Of a DNA stretch of 59,609 nucleotides, positions 26,134 to 35,587 are shown piece after piece. Positions within the stretch are counted from its first letter, which is position 1; every line of letters begins with the position of its first letter. The stretch spans positions 1 to 59,609 of the forward strand of contig NZ_FUWU01000015.1 of the NCBI RefSeq assembly GCF_900167415.1, written 5' to 3'. The DNA comes from Fibrobacter intestinalis (GTDB lineage: Bacteria; Fibrobacterota; Fibrobacteria; Fibrobacterales; Fibrobacteraceae). The translations under genes were made by a program, and so were the position numbers. The notes beneath the pieces are model-generated. The model did not search any database, was not told the origin of the DNA, and was given only the letters and a program-made list of their open reading frames with translations.

Positions 26134-28586
26134 TGCCAAAAATTGTTGATTTTGCTTGCCTTCAAAGGGAATTGAACGAAGAACAGGTCGCTGCTGCGAT
26201 AAAAACCGAAGGCCCGGCGTTGATTCTTGCCGGAGCGGGTTCGGGAAAAACCCGGACGATTACTTATAAAATCGCGCATCTGATTTCTTCCAAGGGCGTG
26301 GATCCCCGGCGGATTCTTGCTGTGACTTTTACAAATAAAGCGGCGCGAGAAATGAAGGGGCGCATTCAGCAGATTTTGGAAAGCAACGTCTCGCTGGAAT
26401 GGATGGGGACGTTTCATTCCATCTGTGTCCGTATTTTGCGGCTGTGCCTTGCGAACGAGCGGATTGTGCAGGCTTTGGGCTGGAAAATCAATCGGAATTT
26501 TTCGATTTACGATGACGACGACCAGAAGAAAATCCTGAAGGAAATTTTGAAGCCGATTTTTGGCGAAGAAATGGACGCTCAAAAATTGAAGCAGGCCAGA
26601 TCGGCGATTTCTCGATACAAGAACGGCGTGCACAAGGAATTGCTTCCCGACGGCAGTTCGAAAATCGTGTTGCAGACTCCGGCAGTCGCTTTGGAAAAAG
26701 CCGCCTTTCCGGATCAGGTTCAAATGGCGGGCATCTATCGGGATTATCAGGCAAAGCTCGATGATGCGAATGCGATGGATTTTGACGACTTGCTTTTGAA
26801 CGCGGTGGATCTTTTGCAAAAACTTCCGCAGGTCGCCGCACAATTTGCGGGCCGTTTTCAATATGTCGTCGTCGATGAATACCAGGACACGAACGATGTC
26901 CAATACGAATTGCTGAAACTCCTTATCAACCGGGCGCAGCAGAACGTGACTGTCGTCGGCGACGATGACCAGAGCATTTATGGCTGGCGAGGGGCGAACA
27001 TCGAAATCATTCGCCATTTCTCGCAGGATTTTGACGGCGTGACTTTTTTCAAGCTAGAGCGGAATTACCGTTCTTCGGCCAATATCGTTCGTGGAGCTGG
27101 TGCGGTTATTGCCCACAATGAACGTCCGCTGGAAATGACAAAAAACGTCTATTCCAAGGAGCCGCCCGGCGATCCGATTCATGTTGTACATGTTTTAGCG
27201 GATACCTTTGAAGCGGAACAGATAGCCAAGCGCATCGCTTCGGCGGGCAAAGAATGTTATGCGCAGACTGCGATTTTTTACCGGACGAATGCGCAATCCC
27301 GCGCCATCGAAAAAGCGTTGAACAATTTGCGGATTCCCTGCGTGATTTTTGGCGGCACCCGTTTCTGGGATAGAAAGGAAGTGCGGGATGTTTTGGCGTA
27401 TATGCGCCTGCTTTCAAACCCGAAGGACGATGCGGCGCTATTGCGGATTATCAACACGCCACCGCGCGGAATTGGCAACGGCTCGCTGGATGCTTTGCGC
27501 TTGTCGGCAACGGCAAATTCCTGTTCTCTGTGGGAGGCCATGCCGTTGGAAATCGCCAAAGGCGGGCGCTCTGCCAAAGGATTTGAAAATTTCAGGAATC
27601 TTGCGGAACTCTGGCTGGCGATGCTCCGGAATAAGGAAGCGCTTCCGATTATTGCAGAACACATCGTCCAAGACACGTTCTATAAAGAGTTCCTCAAAAA
27701 GGAAGACGAATCGACTGCCGAAGAACGCGCCCAGAACCTGGACGAAATGGTGAACGCTTTCCGCGAATTTGAAGAAGACAATCCGGACAAGGGACTGGAC
27801 GAATTTTTACAGGAAATTTCCCTGCTGACCGATGCCGATAAAAAAGTCGAATCGAAAGATACCCGCGTGACCCTGATGACCATCCACATGGCGAAGGGGC
27901 TGGAATTTGACACCGTCCATATCGCGGGTTGCGATGAAGGCGTCTTCCCGTTGATCCGGGAATCGAGCGCTTTGGAAACTCCCGACGAACGCAAAAAACA
28001 GACGGAAGAAGAGCGCCGACTCTTTTATGTGGGCTGCACCCGGGCGAGACACCAGTTGTATCTGTATCACGCCGGTCGGCGGTTTTGGCAGGGAACCCTT
28101 CGTCCGTTTCCGCCTTCGCGATTTTTGGAAGAAATCGATCCGGTCACGGTTTCCGTAGAAGGAAAAAGCAGCGACGACGAGGAACTTTCTTTTACCGGAG
28201 CTCCTTGGAATGCTGGCTTCGGAGGCTATGCCGGAAAATCGTCCCGTTCCTATTCAAGCTATGGACAGGAATCGGGATTGTCAAGGAAAAGGACTTTTGC
28301 CGCTCGAACTCCAGAACGCGCATCCGGAATGCACAGGACGCAGCGAATCGTTTACAGCAATCCTCCCGTCGTCGAAAAGGTGGAAAAGGGTCCGCGTCTG
28401 GTTTACGACGAAAACTGCGACAATCCGTTGCATCGCGGCGTGAAAGTAGGGCATTTGAAATTCGGCAATGGCATTGTGACAAATGTGTCGGGTTCAGGCG
28501 AGAATACGCGTGTCGAAGTACGCTTTTCCGACGGAATTGTCAGAAAATTGATTTTAAAATATGCGGGATTGAAAATTTTGGACTAG
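26133..28586 (+). CDS. pcrA: PcrA/UvrD-type DNA helicase
   Basis: An 817-residue superfamily 1A 3'-5' helicase. Motifs appear in order: the Q-motif region (LNEEQVAAA), Walker A AGAGSGKTRTIT, motif Ia AVTFTNKAAREMKGRI, Walker B VVVDEYQDTNDVQ, VGDDDQSIYGWRGANIE, LERNYRSSANIV, and VTLMTIHMAKGLEFDTVHIA with FYVGCTRAR. The C-terminal Tudor-like domain (KVGHLKFGNGIVTNV) is the one found in PcrA, which contacts RNA polymerase in relatives. It has roles in repair and in removing transcription or RecA blocks. Its ATG overlaps the stop of the ATPase gene. Confidence 0.95.
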   Translation: MPKIVDFACLQRELNEEQVAAAIKTEGPALILAGAGSGKTRTITYKIAHLISSKGVDPRRILAVTFTNKAAREMKGRIQQILESNVSLEWMGTFHSICVRILRLCLANERIVQALGWKINRNFSIYDDDDQKKILKEILKPIFGEEMDAQKLKQARSAISRYKNGVHKELLPDGSSKIVLQTPAVALEKAAFPDQVQMAGIYRDYQAKLDDANAMDFDDLLLNAVDLLQKLPQVAAQFAGRFQYVVVDEYQDTNDVQYELLKLLINRAQQNVTVVGDDDQSIYGWRGANIEIIRHFSQDFDGVTFFKLERNYRSSANIVRGAGAVIAHNERPLEMTKNVYSKEPPGDPIHVVHVLADTFEAEQIAKRIASAGKECYAQTAIFYRTNAQSRAIEKALNNLRIPCVIFGGTRFWDRKEVRDVLAYMRLLSNPKDDAALLRIINTPPRGIGNGSLDALRLSATANSCSLWEAMPLEIAKGGRSAKGFENFRNLAELWLAMLRNKEALPIIAEHIVQDTFYKEFLKKEDESTAEERAQNLDEMVNAFREFEEDNPDKGLDEFLQEISLLTDADKKVESKDTRVTLMTIHMAKGLEFDTVHIAGCDEGVFPLIRESSALETPDERKKQTEEERRLFYVGCTRARHQLYLYHAGRRFWQGTLRPFPPSRFLEEIDPVTVSVEGKSSDDEELSFTGAPWNAGFGGYAGKSSRSYSSYGQESGLSRKRTFAARTPERASGMHRTQRIVYSNPPVVEKVEKGPRLVYDENCDNPLHRGVKVGHLKFGNGIVTNVSGSGENTRVEVRFSDGIVRKLILKYAGLKILD

Positions 28587-28669
28587 ACAGCGAAGCCAAG
28601 TTTTATATCTTTGAAAAAAATGGCGTATTCTGGAAAAACAGAACCGTCGATAAACAGAGAAAGGTCATC

Positions 28670-28954
28670 ATGTTAAGCAAAGAAGAAGTTTTGAAAATCG
28701 CCAAGTTGTCCCGGTTGAAAATTTCCGATGCGGAAATCGAATCTTTTGCAAAACCGCTGGACAAGCTTTTGCATTATATGGAAGATTTGAAGGCCTTGGA
28801 CCTTTCGAATGTGGAACCGATGACCGGAGTGGAAGATGCGCCGACCGTTTTGCGTGAAGACGTTCCGCAGCCCTCCCTCTCGTACGAACAGGCGTTTGCC
28901 AATGCGCCGGAAGAGGAAAATGGCCATTTTGTCATTCCGAAAGTCATCGGCTGA
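28670..28954 (+). CDS. gatC: Asp-tRNA(Asn)/Glu-tRNA(Gln) amidotransferase subunit C
   Basis: A 94-residue subunit that braces GatA and GatB. It begins MLSKEEVLKIAKLSRLKISD with the family's EV..IA.LARL pattern. It contains LDKLLHYMEDLKALD, then VEPMTGVEDAPTVLREDVP, and ends near FVIPKVIG (usual F.VPKV.). An AAAGG ribosome site lies ahead. No gatA or gatB is adjacent; it heads a run with kdsB and pyrG. The frame is open far upstream inside pcrA, but the ATG at 28670 matches the family's start. Confidence 0.93.
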   Translation: MLSKEEVLKIAKLSRLKISDAEIESFAKPLDKLLHYMEDLKALDLSNVEPMTGVEDAPTVLREDVPQPSLSYEQAFANAPEEENGHFVIPKVIG

Positions 28955-28968
28955 TTCGCGAGAATTTT

Positions 28969-29682
28969 ATGAAGCCTGAAGTCTCCTGCGTCGTTCCCGC
29001 ACGGTTTTCGTCTTCCCGGTTTCCGGGAAAGCCCCTTGTCCCGATTTGCGGGCGGCCAATGATTCTTCGCACATTAGATAGAGCTATCGCCGCCGGGTGT
29101 TTTAGAAATGTCGTCTGCGCTACGGACGACATTCGCATTTTAAAAGCGGTGGAAGAGGCTGGATTTTCGGCGGTGATGACCGCGCCGGCAAAAACGGGTT
29201 CCGACCGTGTGGCGGAAGCCGCGCGCAAGCTGGGATTGGATCTGGTAGTGAATTTGCAGGGCGATGAACCCTTGGCGAACCTCCAGACTCTTCGCGATGT
29301 GGCAAATGCCCTTGCGGAAGAACCGGAATCCTGGGTAACGGTCGCGGCGCCTTTGGTCGATGCGGACCGGGAAACCCTTTCCATTGTCAAGGTGGAAGTG
29401 GATGCGCAAAATTACGCGACGGATTTTGTCCGAGAGATTCCGCCGGGAAATCGCCGATGGATGCGTCATGTGGGAATTTATGCGTATTCCGCAAAGGCGA
29501 GAGAAGAGTTTGCTGCGTTGCCGCAGTCGGCTTCCGAAAAGGAACGTTCTTTGGAGCAGCTTCGCATTTTGGGAAAGCGTCCGATCAAAGTTGTGAGTAC
29601 TACATCCCTTTCAGCGTCGGTCGATTTACCGTCCGATGTGCAAAAGGTCGAAACCCTCTTTTTGAAAATGGGGAAACCATGA
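28969..29682 (+). CDS. kdsB: CMP-Kdo synthetase
   Basis: A 237-residue 3-deoxy-manno-octulosonate cytidylyltransferase that activates Kdo for lipid A inner-core synthesis, so the cell has Gram-negative lipopolysaccharide. It has PARFSSSRFPGKPLVPICGR at the N-terminus, ATDDIRI, GSDRVAEAARKLGLDLVVNL and the QGDEPL metal motif, then RHVGIYAYSAK and E.LEQLRILGKRP. It starts 14 bases after gatC and overlaps pyrG by four bases (ATGA). Confidence 0.95.
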   Translation: MKPEVSCVVPARFSSSRFPGKPLVPICGRPMILRTLDRAIAAGCFRNVVCATDDIRILKAVEEAGFSAVMTAPAKTGSDRVAEAARKLGLDLVVNLQGDEPLANLQTLRDVANALAEEPESWVTVAAPLVDADRETLSIVKVEVDAQNYATDFVREIPPGNRRWMRHVGIYAYSAKAREEFAALPQSASEKERSLEQLRILGKRPIKVVSTTSLSASVDLPSDVQKVETLFLKMGKP

Positions 29683-31322
29683 AAAAGGAACATGAATATA
29701 ACGGCAAAACCAAATTTATCGTCGTGACCGGCGGTGTCATTTCCGGCTTGGGCAAAGGCGTTGCGGCGGCGAGTATCGGCGCGCTTCTTTCCAACCGGCT
29801 CAAAGTGATTCCGGTGAAATGCGACGGCTATTTGAATACGGATCCCGGGACGATGAATCCGACGGAGCACGGCGAAGTCTATGTGCTTGACGACGGCGGC
29901 GAAGTCGATATGGATTTCGGACATTACGAGCGTTTTTTGAATGTGGTCGCCCGTTCGGATTGGAGTCTGACGATGGGCAAGGTGTTCAAGCTGATTTTGG
30001 AAAAGGAACGCCGCGGCGATTTTTTGGGGCATACGGTACAATTTATTCCGCACGTGACCAATGTTATCAAGGAACATTTTTACGAGGTGGCGAACAGCGA
30101 AAACGCCGACGTTTTGCTGATTGAAATCGGCGGAACAGTGGGCGATTTGGAAAATCAATTTTTCATCGAAGCCGCTCGGCAGCTTTCGCACGACGTGGGT
30201 TCCGAAAATTGCATGTTCGTCCATTTGACGTACGTTCCGATTCCGTCTGGAGTCAAGGAGCAAAAGTCCAAACCGACGCAGATGTCCGTTCGCGAATTGA
30301 ATGAACGCGGAATCTATCCGGACATCATCATCGCGCGTTGCGAAGAATTTTTGAAACCGCACATCAAGGAAAAAATCGGGCTGTTCTGCAATTTGCCGGC
30401 CTCCCATGTGATTTCGGGCGTGGACGTGAAACACGTTTACGAATGCCCGCTGGTTTACGACAAGGAAGGCGTTCCCGAAATCCTGTTGAAAAAATTGCGC
30501 ATTTATGCGCCGCCCAAGCTTGACCGTTGGAGTCGCCTTGTCGATACGATGAATCGGAACGATGTCAGCCCGCGCAAGGTTTTGACTGTCGCCATCGGCG
30601 GAAAATACACCCGCTTGGAAGATTCCTATGCGAGCATTGTCGAATCCCTGAATCATGTTTCGGCGCATCTGGATGTCCACGTGGAAATTCGCTGGATTGA
30701 TACGGAAAAATTGGAAAAGCATCCCGAAGAAGTGGAAAAGGATATGCAGGGGATCGATGCGGTCATCGTTCCTGGCGGCTTTGGAACCCGCGGAATCGAA
30801 GGAAAAGTCGTGCTTATCCAATACGTGCGAGAACACAAGATTCCCTTCCTCGGCATTTGCTACGGTATGCAGCTTGCCGTTGTGGAATTTGCGCGCCACG
30901 TCTGCGGACTGGCCGAAGCGGGGACTATGGAAACGGAAGCGGATTCCCATGTCAAAGACCCCGTTATCGCTTATTTGCCCGGGCAAGATAAAATTCGGGA
31001 GATGGGTGCCTCGATGCGTCTTGGCGGCCACGATGTGCTTATCAGCAAAGGCTCCCTTGCGGAACGGGTTTATGGAGCTACGGAAATCCGGGAACGTTTC
31101 CGCCACCGCTACGAAGTGAATCCCGAATATGTGGAACGCTTGGAAAAAGGCGGCATCATTTTCTCCGGCAAGGCGAAAAATGAGAATATCATGCAGATTC
31201 TGGAACTTGCGGACCATCCGTTCTTTATGGCTTGCCAGTTTCATCCGGAACTCAAAAGTTCGCTTTTGAAACCCGCACCCCTTTTCCTCGGTCTCTTGAA
31301 GGCTGCAGATGAACGGGGCTGA
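29679..31322 (+). CDS. pyrG: CTP synthase
   Basis: A 547-residue enzyme that makes CTP from UTP, glutamine and ATP. The synthetase half has VTGGVISGLGKGVAAASIGA with the P-loop, then KCDGYLNTDPGTMNPTEHGE and VLDDGGEVDMDFGHYERF. The amidotransferase half has PGGFGTRGIEGKV, the nucleophile Cys in LGICYGMQLAVVEFAR, and QFHPELKS at the C-terminus. Chosen start: the ATG at 29679, which overlaps the kdsB stop; longer in-frame starts lie inside kdsB. Supplying CTP next to the CTP-using KdsB makes functional sense. Confidence 0.97.
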   Translation: MKKEHEYNGKTKFIVVTGGVISGLGKGVAAASIGALLSNRLKVIPVKCDGYLNTDPGTMNPTEHGEVYVLDDGGEVDMDFGHYERFLNVVARSDWSLTMGKVFKLILEKERRGDFLGHTVQFIPHVTNVIKEHFYEVANSENADVLLIEIGGTVGDLENQFFIEAARQLSHDVGSENCMFVHLTYVPIPSGVKEQKSKPTQMSVRELNERGIYPDIIIARCEEFLKPHIKEKIGLFCNLPASHVISGVDVKHVYECPLVYDKEGVPEILLKKLRIYAPPKLDRWSRLVDTMNRNDVSPRKVLTVAIGGKYTRLEDSYASIVESLNHVSAHLDVHVEIRWIDTEKLEKHPEEVEKDMQGIDAVIVPGGFGTRGIEGKVVLIQYVREHKIPFLGICYGMQLAVVEFARHVCGLAEAGTMETEADSHVKDPVIAYLPGQDKIREMGASMRLGGHDVLISKGSLAERVYGATEIRERFRHRYEVNPEYVERLEKGGIIFSGKAKNENIMQILELADHPFFMACQFHPELKSSLLKPAPLFLGLLKAADERG

Positions 31323-31743
31323 AAAGAAGGTCTTTATATTAGCGATTTTTCTTTTGGGGCTGGGCGCCCTTGTTCGGTATTCCCCGTGGGATCCGGTTCC
31401 GCATATAGAATCTTTTGAATATGCGGAAAACGATTCAAATGGAATCGGGGAACAGGAAATGAAGGCTTTCGTGTCGTCGGATTCCGAAAAGGGGGCGGCA
31501 CGCGATAAAAAGCCGAAAGGCAAGCGGGCAAAAAAGCCCGTGGTCCATTTTCCGATTTCCATCAACAAGGCTTCCGCCGAGGAACTTTGCGCCATCAAAG
31601 GGGTCGGACCCAAGCTCGCCGAAAAAATTATCGAATATCGGAACGCGCATGGGGCGTTTTCTGGAGCCAAAGACCTGAAAAAAGTGTCGGGAATCGGCAA
31701 GAAAAAAGCGGAGGCCCTCCTCGGCTTTATCGTTTTTGACTAG
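31309..31743 (+). CDS. ComEA-like helix-hairpin-helix protein
   Basis: A 144-residue protein with one N-terminal membrane helix (VFILAIFLLGLGALV), a charged linker rich in Lys, and a C-terminal tandem HhH module: INKASAEELCAIKGVGPKLA, EKIIEYRNAHGAF and LKKVSGIGKKKAEALLGF. This matches the periplasmic DNA-binding ComEA family of competence systems; the lineage also has type IV pilus genes next to it. It overlaps the 3' end of pyrG by 14 bases. Confidence 0.85.
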   Translation: MNGAEKKVFILAIFLLGLGALVRYSPWDPVPHIESFEYAENDSNGIGEQEMKAFVSSDSEKGAARDKKPKGKRAKKPVVHFPISINKASAEELCAIKGVGPKLAEKIIEYRNAHGAFSGAKDLKKVSGIGKKKAEALLGFIVFD

Positions 31744-31777
31744 TTTTATGAAAAATAAAACGTAAGTTGTTGGTATT

Positions 31778-32689
31778 ATGGACGATACGAAGTTACATCT
31801 AGGAATTGAAGCCGGCGATGTCCTTCTCAAGGTGGCGCTTTACAACCCCCAGGAGAAGAAAGTTGTCAAAACGGCGATTCTCAATACGGAAACGAATCCG
31901 CTGGACGACGTCTCCTCTTTTGAAGCCGCCTTGCAAGTGTGGTTTGCTGAAAATGAAGACGTGAATGTCGGTTCGGTCTCTTTGACCGTGCCGTCTTTTC
32001 GGGCTATCGTTCGGCAGGTCTTCATCCCGTCCGAAGCGAAAAACATTCGGGAATATCTCCAGTGGTATTTGGGAACGCTCGTCAATGTCTCCGCCGACGA
32101 TTACGTTTTGGATTTTGTGGAACTGGGCGGTTCCGCCGAACTCGGGCGCACGGTTTTGATGATTGCCATGCGCAAAATCTGGGTCAATTCCATTCGCAAG
32201 GGTTTCCGAAATCAGCAGATAGCTCCGAAAGTTCTGGAAGTGGACATTCTTTCAATCATGAATCTTTTGGAAACCGCTGGCGGTTTGGACGGAAAGCTCC
32301 AGTGCGTGATCAAAGCCGATACGAACGGTGTCATGCTGCTGTGGATTTCTCGCGACGACTTGCGCTGCGTGAGCCATTGCCCGACATTTGACCTGGCCGG
32401 GAAGAGCCGGGAAGACGCTTATGCGATTCTTTCACAAAATGTGGCGAAACAGATGCGGAGCTCCGAAGAGATTTACGGAATGTCTGTGAACCGCTTTTTG
32501 CTTTGCGGCGAACTGGCGACCGACGAACTTTTTGTGCAGAATCTTTTGAAAGAACTCGAAGGCAAATCGCTGAAGTTGATGGATTCTTTTGAAAATATTC
32601 GCCTTCCCACAGACGAAGAAAGCGCAAACCACGTCCTTTCTTGCATTGGCGCAATCGGTGTCGCATTGAGGAGCGTAAATCATGATTGA
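31778..32689 (+). CDS. pilM: PilM-like type IV pilus assembly ATPase
   Basis: A 303-residue actin-fold-like cytoplasmic protein. LGIEAGDVLLKVALYN at the N-terminus is the phosphate-1-like strand. SVSLTVPSFRAIVRQVFIPS and REYLQWYLGTLV resemble the PilM core, and VNRFLLCGELATDELFVQNL the late C-terminal loop. The match is weaker than in proteobacterial PilM, so it is an assignment by fold-like motifs and by context: the next gene is a PilN/O-like membrane protein whose start overlaps its end. Confidence 0.7.
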   Translation: MDDTKLHLGIEAGDVLLKVALYNPQEKKVVKTAILNTETNPLDDVSSFEAALQVWFAENEDVNVGSVSLTVPSFRAIVRQVFIPSEAKNIREYLQWYLGTLVNVSADDYVLDFVELGGSAELGRTVLMIAMRKIWVNSIRKGFRNQQIAPKVLEVDILSIMNLLETAGGLDGKLQCVIKADTNGVMLLWISRDDLRCVSHCPTFDLAGKSREDAYAILSQNVAKQMRSSEEIYGMSVNRFLLCGELATDELFVQNLLKELEGKSLKLMDSFENIRLPTDEESANHVLSCIGAIGVALRSVNHD

Positions 32690-33707
32690 ATTGAATTTGA
32701 TTGAAGCGGCGTCGCAGTCGGTTTCGATTCCTGTCACGCCGGTGACAAAAGAAACGTCGGGTTCTGCGCAACGGAATTTTCCGAAACCTCTGATTGCCGT
32801 CGCGGCTCTTCTGGTGCTGATTGTCGGATTTTTTGGCTGCTTGAAAGTGGTCGGAATCCCTGCGTTTTTGGAAGGAGCTTTGCCGACTCCGCTTTTGGGG
32901 GCTTTGGGGATTGAAGATCCCAGCCGTTCCGGTCCCGAAATGAATGTGCGCCGGGTCAGCCAGATGACGACTGCGGGTGGAGGTTTGGAACGTCGCAAGG
33001 CCGAAGAGGAAGCCGCAGCGGTGCGTCTTGCCCAGGCGAATTCCCCTGAGCGAGTCGTCCAATCCGTGCAGCCGGGAATGTTCCATAACGAAAAACGTTC
33101 CGGCTATGCGGCTATGTTCCCGATGGTTAAAATTGTGTACCAAAAGACATTGGCTGCACAGGTGTTTGAATTTATCAACGCGATTACTCCGGAAGGGGTG
33201 AGTTTTGCGGAACTTTCCTATATGGCTCCGAATTTTTATTCCGTCCGTGGTGTGGCAGAAACGCCGCTCATCCAGCGGAACTATTTGGAACGCTTGAAAA
33301 TGGGAAGTTCCGAATTTAAAACGCCGGAATTGCCGGAAAATGCGCCTGCAACGGCGGTTACTGCATACGGCGTTCTCAATGCCAAGCCGGATATGACAAA
33401 AGCGTCTTCGGTGCCGTTTGTCAAAGATGACGAAGTAGCAAAGGAAATCGATTTGCTCAAAAAATTGGATGCGAACGGAAAATTGCGCTTGGCGGGGCTG
33501 AAACACGCGAAGGTTGAAGACTTTGGCGTGTATAAAAGTTATACATACAACGTAACTACCAAAGCCGATTTTGTGGTGGTGCTGAAGTTCTTGCAAGCTT
33601 TGAGCCAAAGCCCCGCTCGCGTGGGCATAGAACGAATCAAAATGTCGGCTTCGGGGAAAAAAGGCGTATCGACGTCCATGACCCTTGTCGTTTATTCTTC
33701 GAACTGA
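32682..33707 (+). CDS. PilN/PilO-like inner-membrane protein
   Basis: A 341-residue bitopic protein. It opens MIELNLIEAASQSVSIP, as PilN-type proteins do (which bind PilM through an N-terminal INLLP-like motif). One transmembrane helix follows at about residues 36-52 (LIAVAALLVLIVGFFGCL). The remainder is periplasmic, with a ferredoxin-like region near the end (TTKADFVVVLKFLQALSQSP, RIKMSASGKKG). It overlaps pilM by 8 bases and rsmD by one. Together with PilM it probably forms the inner-membrane alignment complex of a pilus. Confidence 0.68.
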   Translation: MIELNLIEAASQSVSIPVTPVTKETSGSAQRNFPKPLIAVAALLVLIVGFFGCLKVVGIPAFLEGALPTPLLGALGIEDPSRSGPEMNVRRVSQMTTAGGGLERRKAEEEAAAVRLAQANSPERVVQSVQPGMFHNEKRSGYAAMFPMVKIVYQKTLAAQVFEFINAITPEGVSFAELSYMAPNFYSVRGVAETPLIQRNYLERLKMGSSEFKTPELPENAPATAVTAYGVLNAKPDMTKASSVPFVKDDEVAKEIDLLKKLDANGKLRLAGLKHAKVEDFGVYKSYTYNVTTKADFVVVLKFLQALSQSPARVGIERIKMSASGKKGVSTSMTLVVYSSN

Positions 33708-34240
33708 TGTCCATTCGTATCACCGGCGGGGAATTTCGCGGACGCCAGATTTCTTCGCCTTTGACTTCAAAGACCCGACCCACGGGCGCCATGGCGCGCG
33801 AAGCCCTTTTCAATATCCTGCAAGATGTTTCGGAGTTCAACATTCTGGATCTTTTTGCGGGATCCGGTGCTGTCGGGATTGAAGCTCTCAGCCGTGGTGC
33901 GGGGCAAGTCACTGCGGTCGAAAAAAATAGGGCGCAGGCTCAGTCCCTTTTGAACTCTTACAAGTCGCTTGGCGTGGAAGAGAAACTTCATTTGTGCGTA
34001 GCCGAAGTGCAGGACTTTTTTTCACGGGCAATCACTAGGGAAGAGCGTTTTGATTTGATTTATGCGGATCCTCCGTTTACCGAAGCTTATCCCGATTTGC
34101 TGCCATTTTTAAAACTTCTTTCTCCTCGTGGTGTTGCCGTTTTTGAAATTCCGTCTCGAAAGGCTCCGGAATGGACGCAGGCGGGCAGAATCCGCCGATA
34201 TGGAGAAAGCTCGCTCGCTTTCTTTTCGGCAACTTTGTAA
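33707..34240 (+). CDS. rsmD: 16S rRNA (guanine(966)-N(2))-methyltransferase
   Basis: A 177-residue SAM-dependent methyltransferase. It opens RITGGEFRGRQISSP and RPTGAMAREALFNIL, and has motif I LDLFAGSGAVGIEALSRGA, VTAVEKN, and the catalytic motif IV FDLIYADPPF (DPPY type). Its stop is 11 bases before coaD; the rsmD-coaD pair is widespread in bacteria. Confidence 0.94.
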   Translation: MSIRITGGEFRGRQISSPLTSKTRPTGAMAREALFNILQDVSEFNILDLFAGSGAVGIEALSRGAGQVTAVEKNRAQAQSLLNSYKSLGVEEKLHLCVAEVQDFFSRAITREERFDLIYADPPFTEAYPDLLPFLKLLSPRGVAVFEIPSRKAPEWTQAGRIRRYGESSLAFFSATL

Positions 34241-34250
34241 ATTTGGCGTT

Positions 34251-34736
34251 ATGGAACGCATTGCTGTTTTTGCTGGTTCTTTCGATCCGTTTACATCGGC
34301 CCATTTGTCGATTGTAAAAAGGGCGAGTTCTCTTTTTGATCGGATTTTTATCGTTGTCGCCCAAAATGTGAACAAAAAATCCTTATTTCCTGTAGAAGTT
34401 CGGATGCGCTTCATTCAAAAGGCGGTAGCCGGTTTGCGGAATATTTCCGTAGAATCTTATTCGGGACTGACGGTGGATTTTGCCCAAAAAAATGCGGCAA
34501 AGTATTTGGTTCGCGGCATTCGTTCTTCGGCGGAATTTGATGCGGAACGCAACTTGGCGTGGAACAATCGCCGGCTCGCTTCCGAAATAGAAACCGTCTT
34601 TTTGCAGATAGAACCGGAATTTGCCGACGTGTCCAGTTCCGCCGTTCGGGAAGTCCTGAAATTCGGCGGCGACATTTCTTCGATGGTTCCTTCCACAATT
34701 TTACACGACATCCTTCACGAAACGGAGAAACTCTGA
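34251..34736 (+). CDS. coaD: Phosphopantetheine adenylyltransferase
   Basis: A 161-residue enzyme for the penultimate step of coenzyme A synthesis. MERIAVFAGSFDPFTSAHLS contains the nucleotidyltransferase motif, VRGIRSSAEFDAERNLAWNN and RLASEIETVFL match the phosphopantetheine-binding region, and VSSSAVRE is the late ISSS motif. Residues 15-18 are TSAH where the family usually has (T/H)xGH, so Ala replaces Gly while the catalytic His18 is kept. The ATG at 34251 matches the family start. The stop overlaps the rhomboid start (TGATG). Confidence 0.93.
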   Translation: MERIAVFAGSFDPFTSAHLSIVKRASSLFDRIFIVVAQNVNKKSLFPVEVRMRFIQKAVAGLRNISVESYSGLTVDFAQKNAAKYLVRGIRSSAEFDAERNLAWNNRRLASEIETVFLQIEPEFADVSSSAVREVLKFGGDISSMVPSTILHDILHETEKL

Positions 34737-35572
34737 TGTTTGGATTGAAACCCTTCCGTTATCTGTCCCAGCCGATTCGCATCCTTTTCATGGCGAATGC
34801 CGTTGTTTTTGCCATTTGCTTTTTCTCGCGGACTTTGCATTTGGATTCCCTGTATTCGTATCTGGTCGGCTACGGGGCTTTAGTGCCGGTCGCTTACGAG
34901 CAGGCGTGGCGTTATTTGACATACGCGTTCATCCATATGAATTTCTGGCATTTTGCTTTCAATATGTTCTCGCTCTGGATGTTCGGGGATGATGTCGCTA
35001 TGGCGATTGGATTTCGCCGTTTTTGGATTCTTTATATTTTCTGCGCGGTCTTTGCCGGGCTTTTCAGCATTCCGTTCTATTTGTTCGGTGCGATGTCGCC
35101 GATGACCTTTATCATCGGGGCTTCGGGCGCGTTGATGGGAATTTTTGTCGCTTATGCTCGGCTTTTCCCCGATCGGATGATTCTGATGTTCTTTGTCATT
35201 CCGATGCGCATCAAGCACGCTATCTGGATATTCATCGCGTTGGACGTTTTCATGGCGGGTTCCAACGATACCATTGCGCATTTTACGCATTTGGGCGGCG
35301 TCCTTTCGGGATTCCTGTGCATGTATTTTTTTGAACACGATATTTGGGCGAAGCTCCGCGGGGAATTTCAAGAAAAGCGTTGTGGAAAGCCCAAGGGAAC
35401 ACCTGAAGAGCCGCTCGAAGGGGAAGTACGTTTTCTGGACAATCAAAAGCAGCTGGACATGATTCTCAAAAAAGTGAGTGAATCCGGAGTCAATTCGCTT
35501 TCGGAAAGTGAAAAGTCGTTTTTGATTCGGGAAAGCGAGCGTCGTCGCCACGGCGGTTTTCGTGGGTTTTAA
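34736..35572 (+). CDS. Rhomboid-family intramembrane serine protease
   Basis: A 278-residue membrane protein with six predicted helices. HMNFWHFAFNMFSLWMFG near residue 67 is the first rhomboid signature. The catalytic Ser is Ser130 in IIGASGALMGIF and the catalytic His is likely His185 in FTHLGG. After the last helix a soluble tail of about 75 residues ends in ESEKSFLIRESERRRHGG, a C-terminal extension seen on many environmental rhomboids. The start was set to the ATG overlapping coaD; the frame is open upstream inside coaD. Confidence 0.93.
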   Translation: MFGLKPFRYLSQPIRILFMANAVVFAICFFSRTLHLDSLYSYLVGYGALVPVAYEQAWRYLTYAFIHMNFWHFAFNMFSLWMFGDDVAMAIGFRRFWILYIFCAVFAGLFSIPFYLFGAMSPMTFIIGASGALMGIFVAYARLFPDRMILMFFVIPMRIKHAIWIFIALDVFMAGSNDTIAHFTHLGGVLSGFLCMYFFEHDIWAKLRGEFQEKRCGKPKGTPEEPLEGEVRFLDNQKQLDMILKKVSESGVNSLSESEKSFLIRESERRRHGGFRGF

Positions 35573-35587
35573 ATAAAAGGGATTTCA

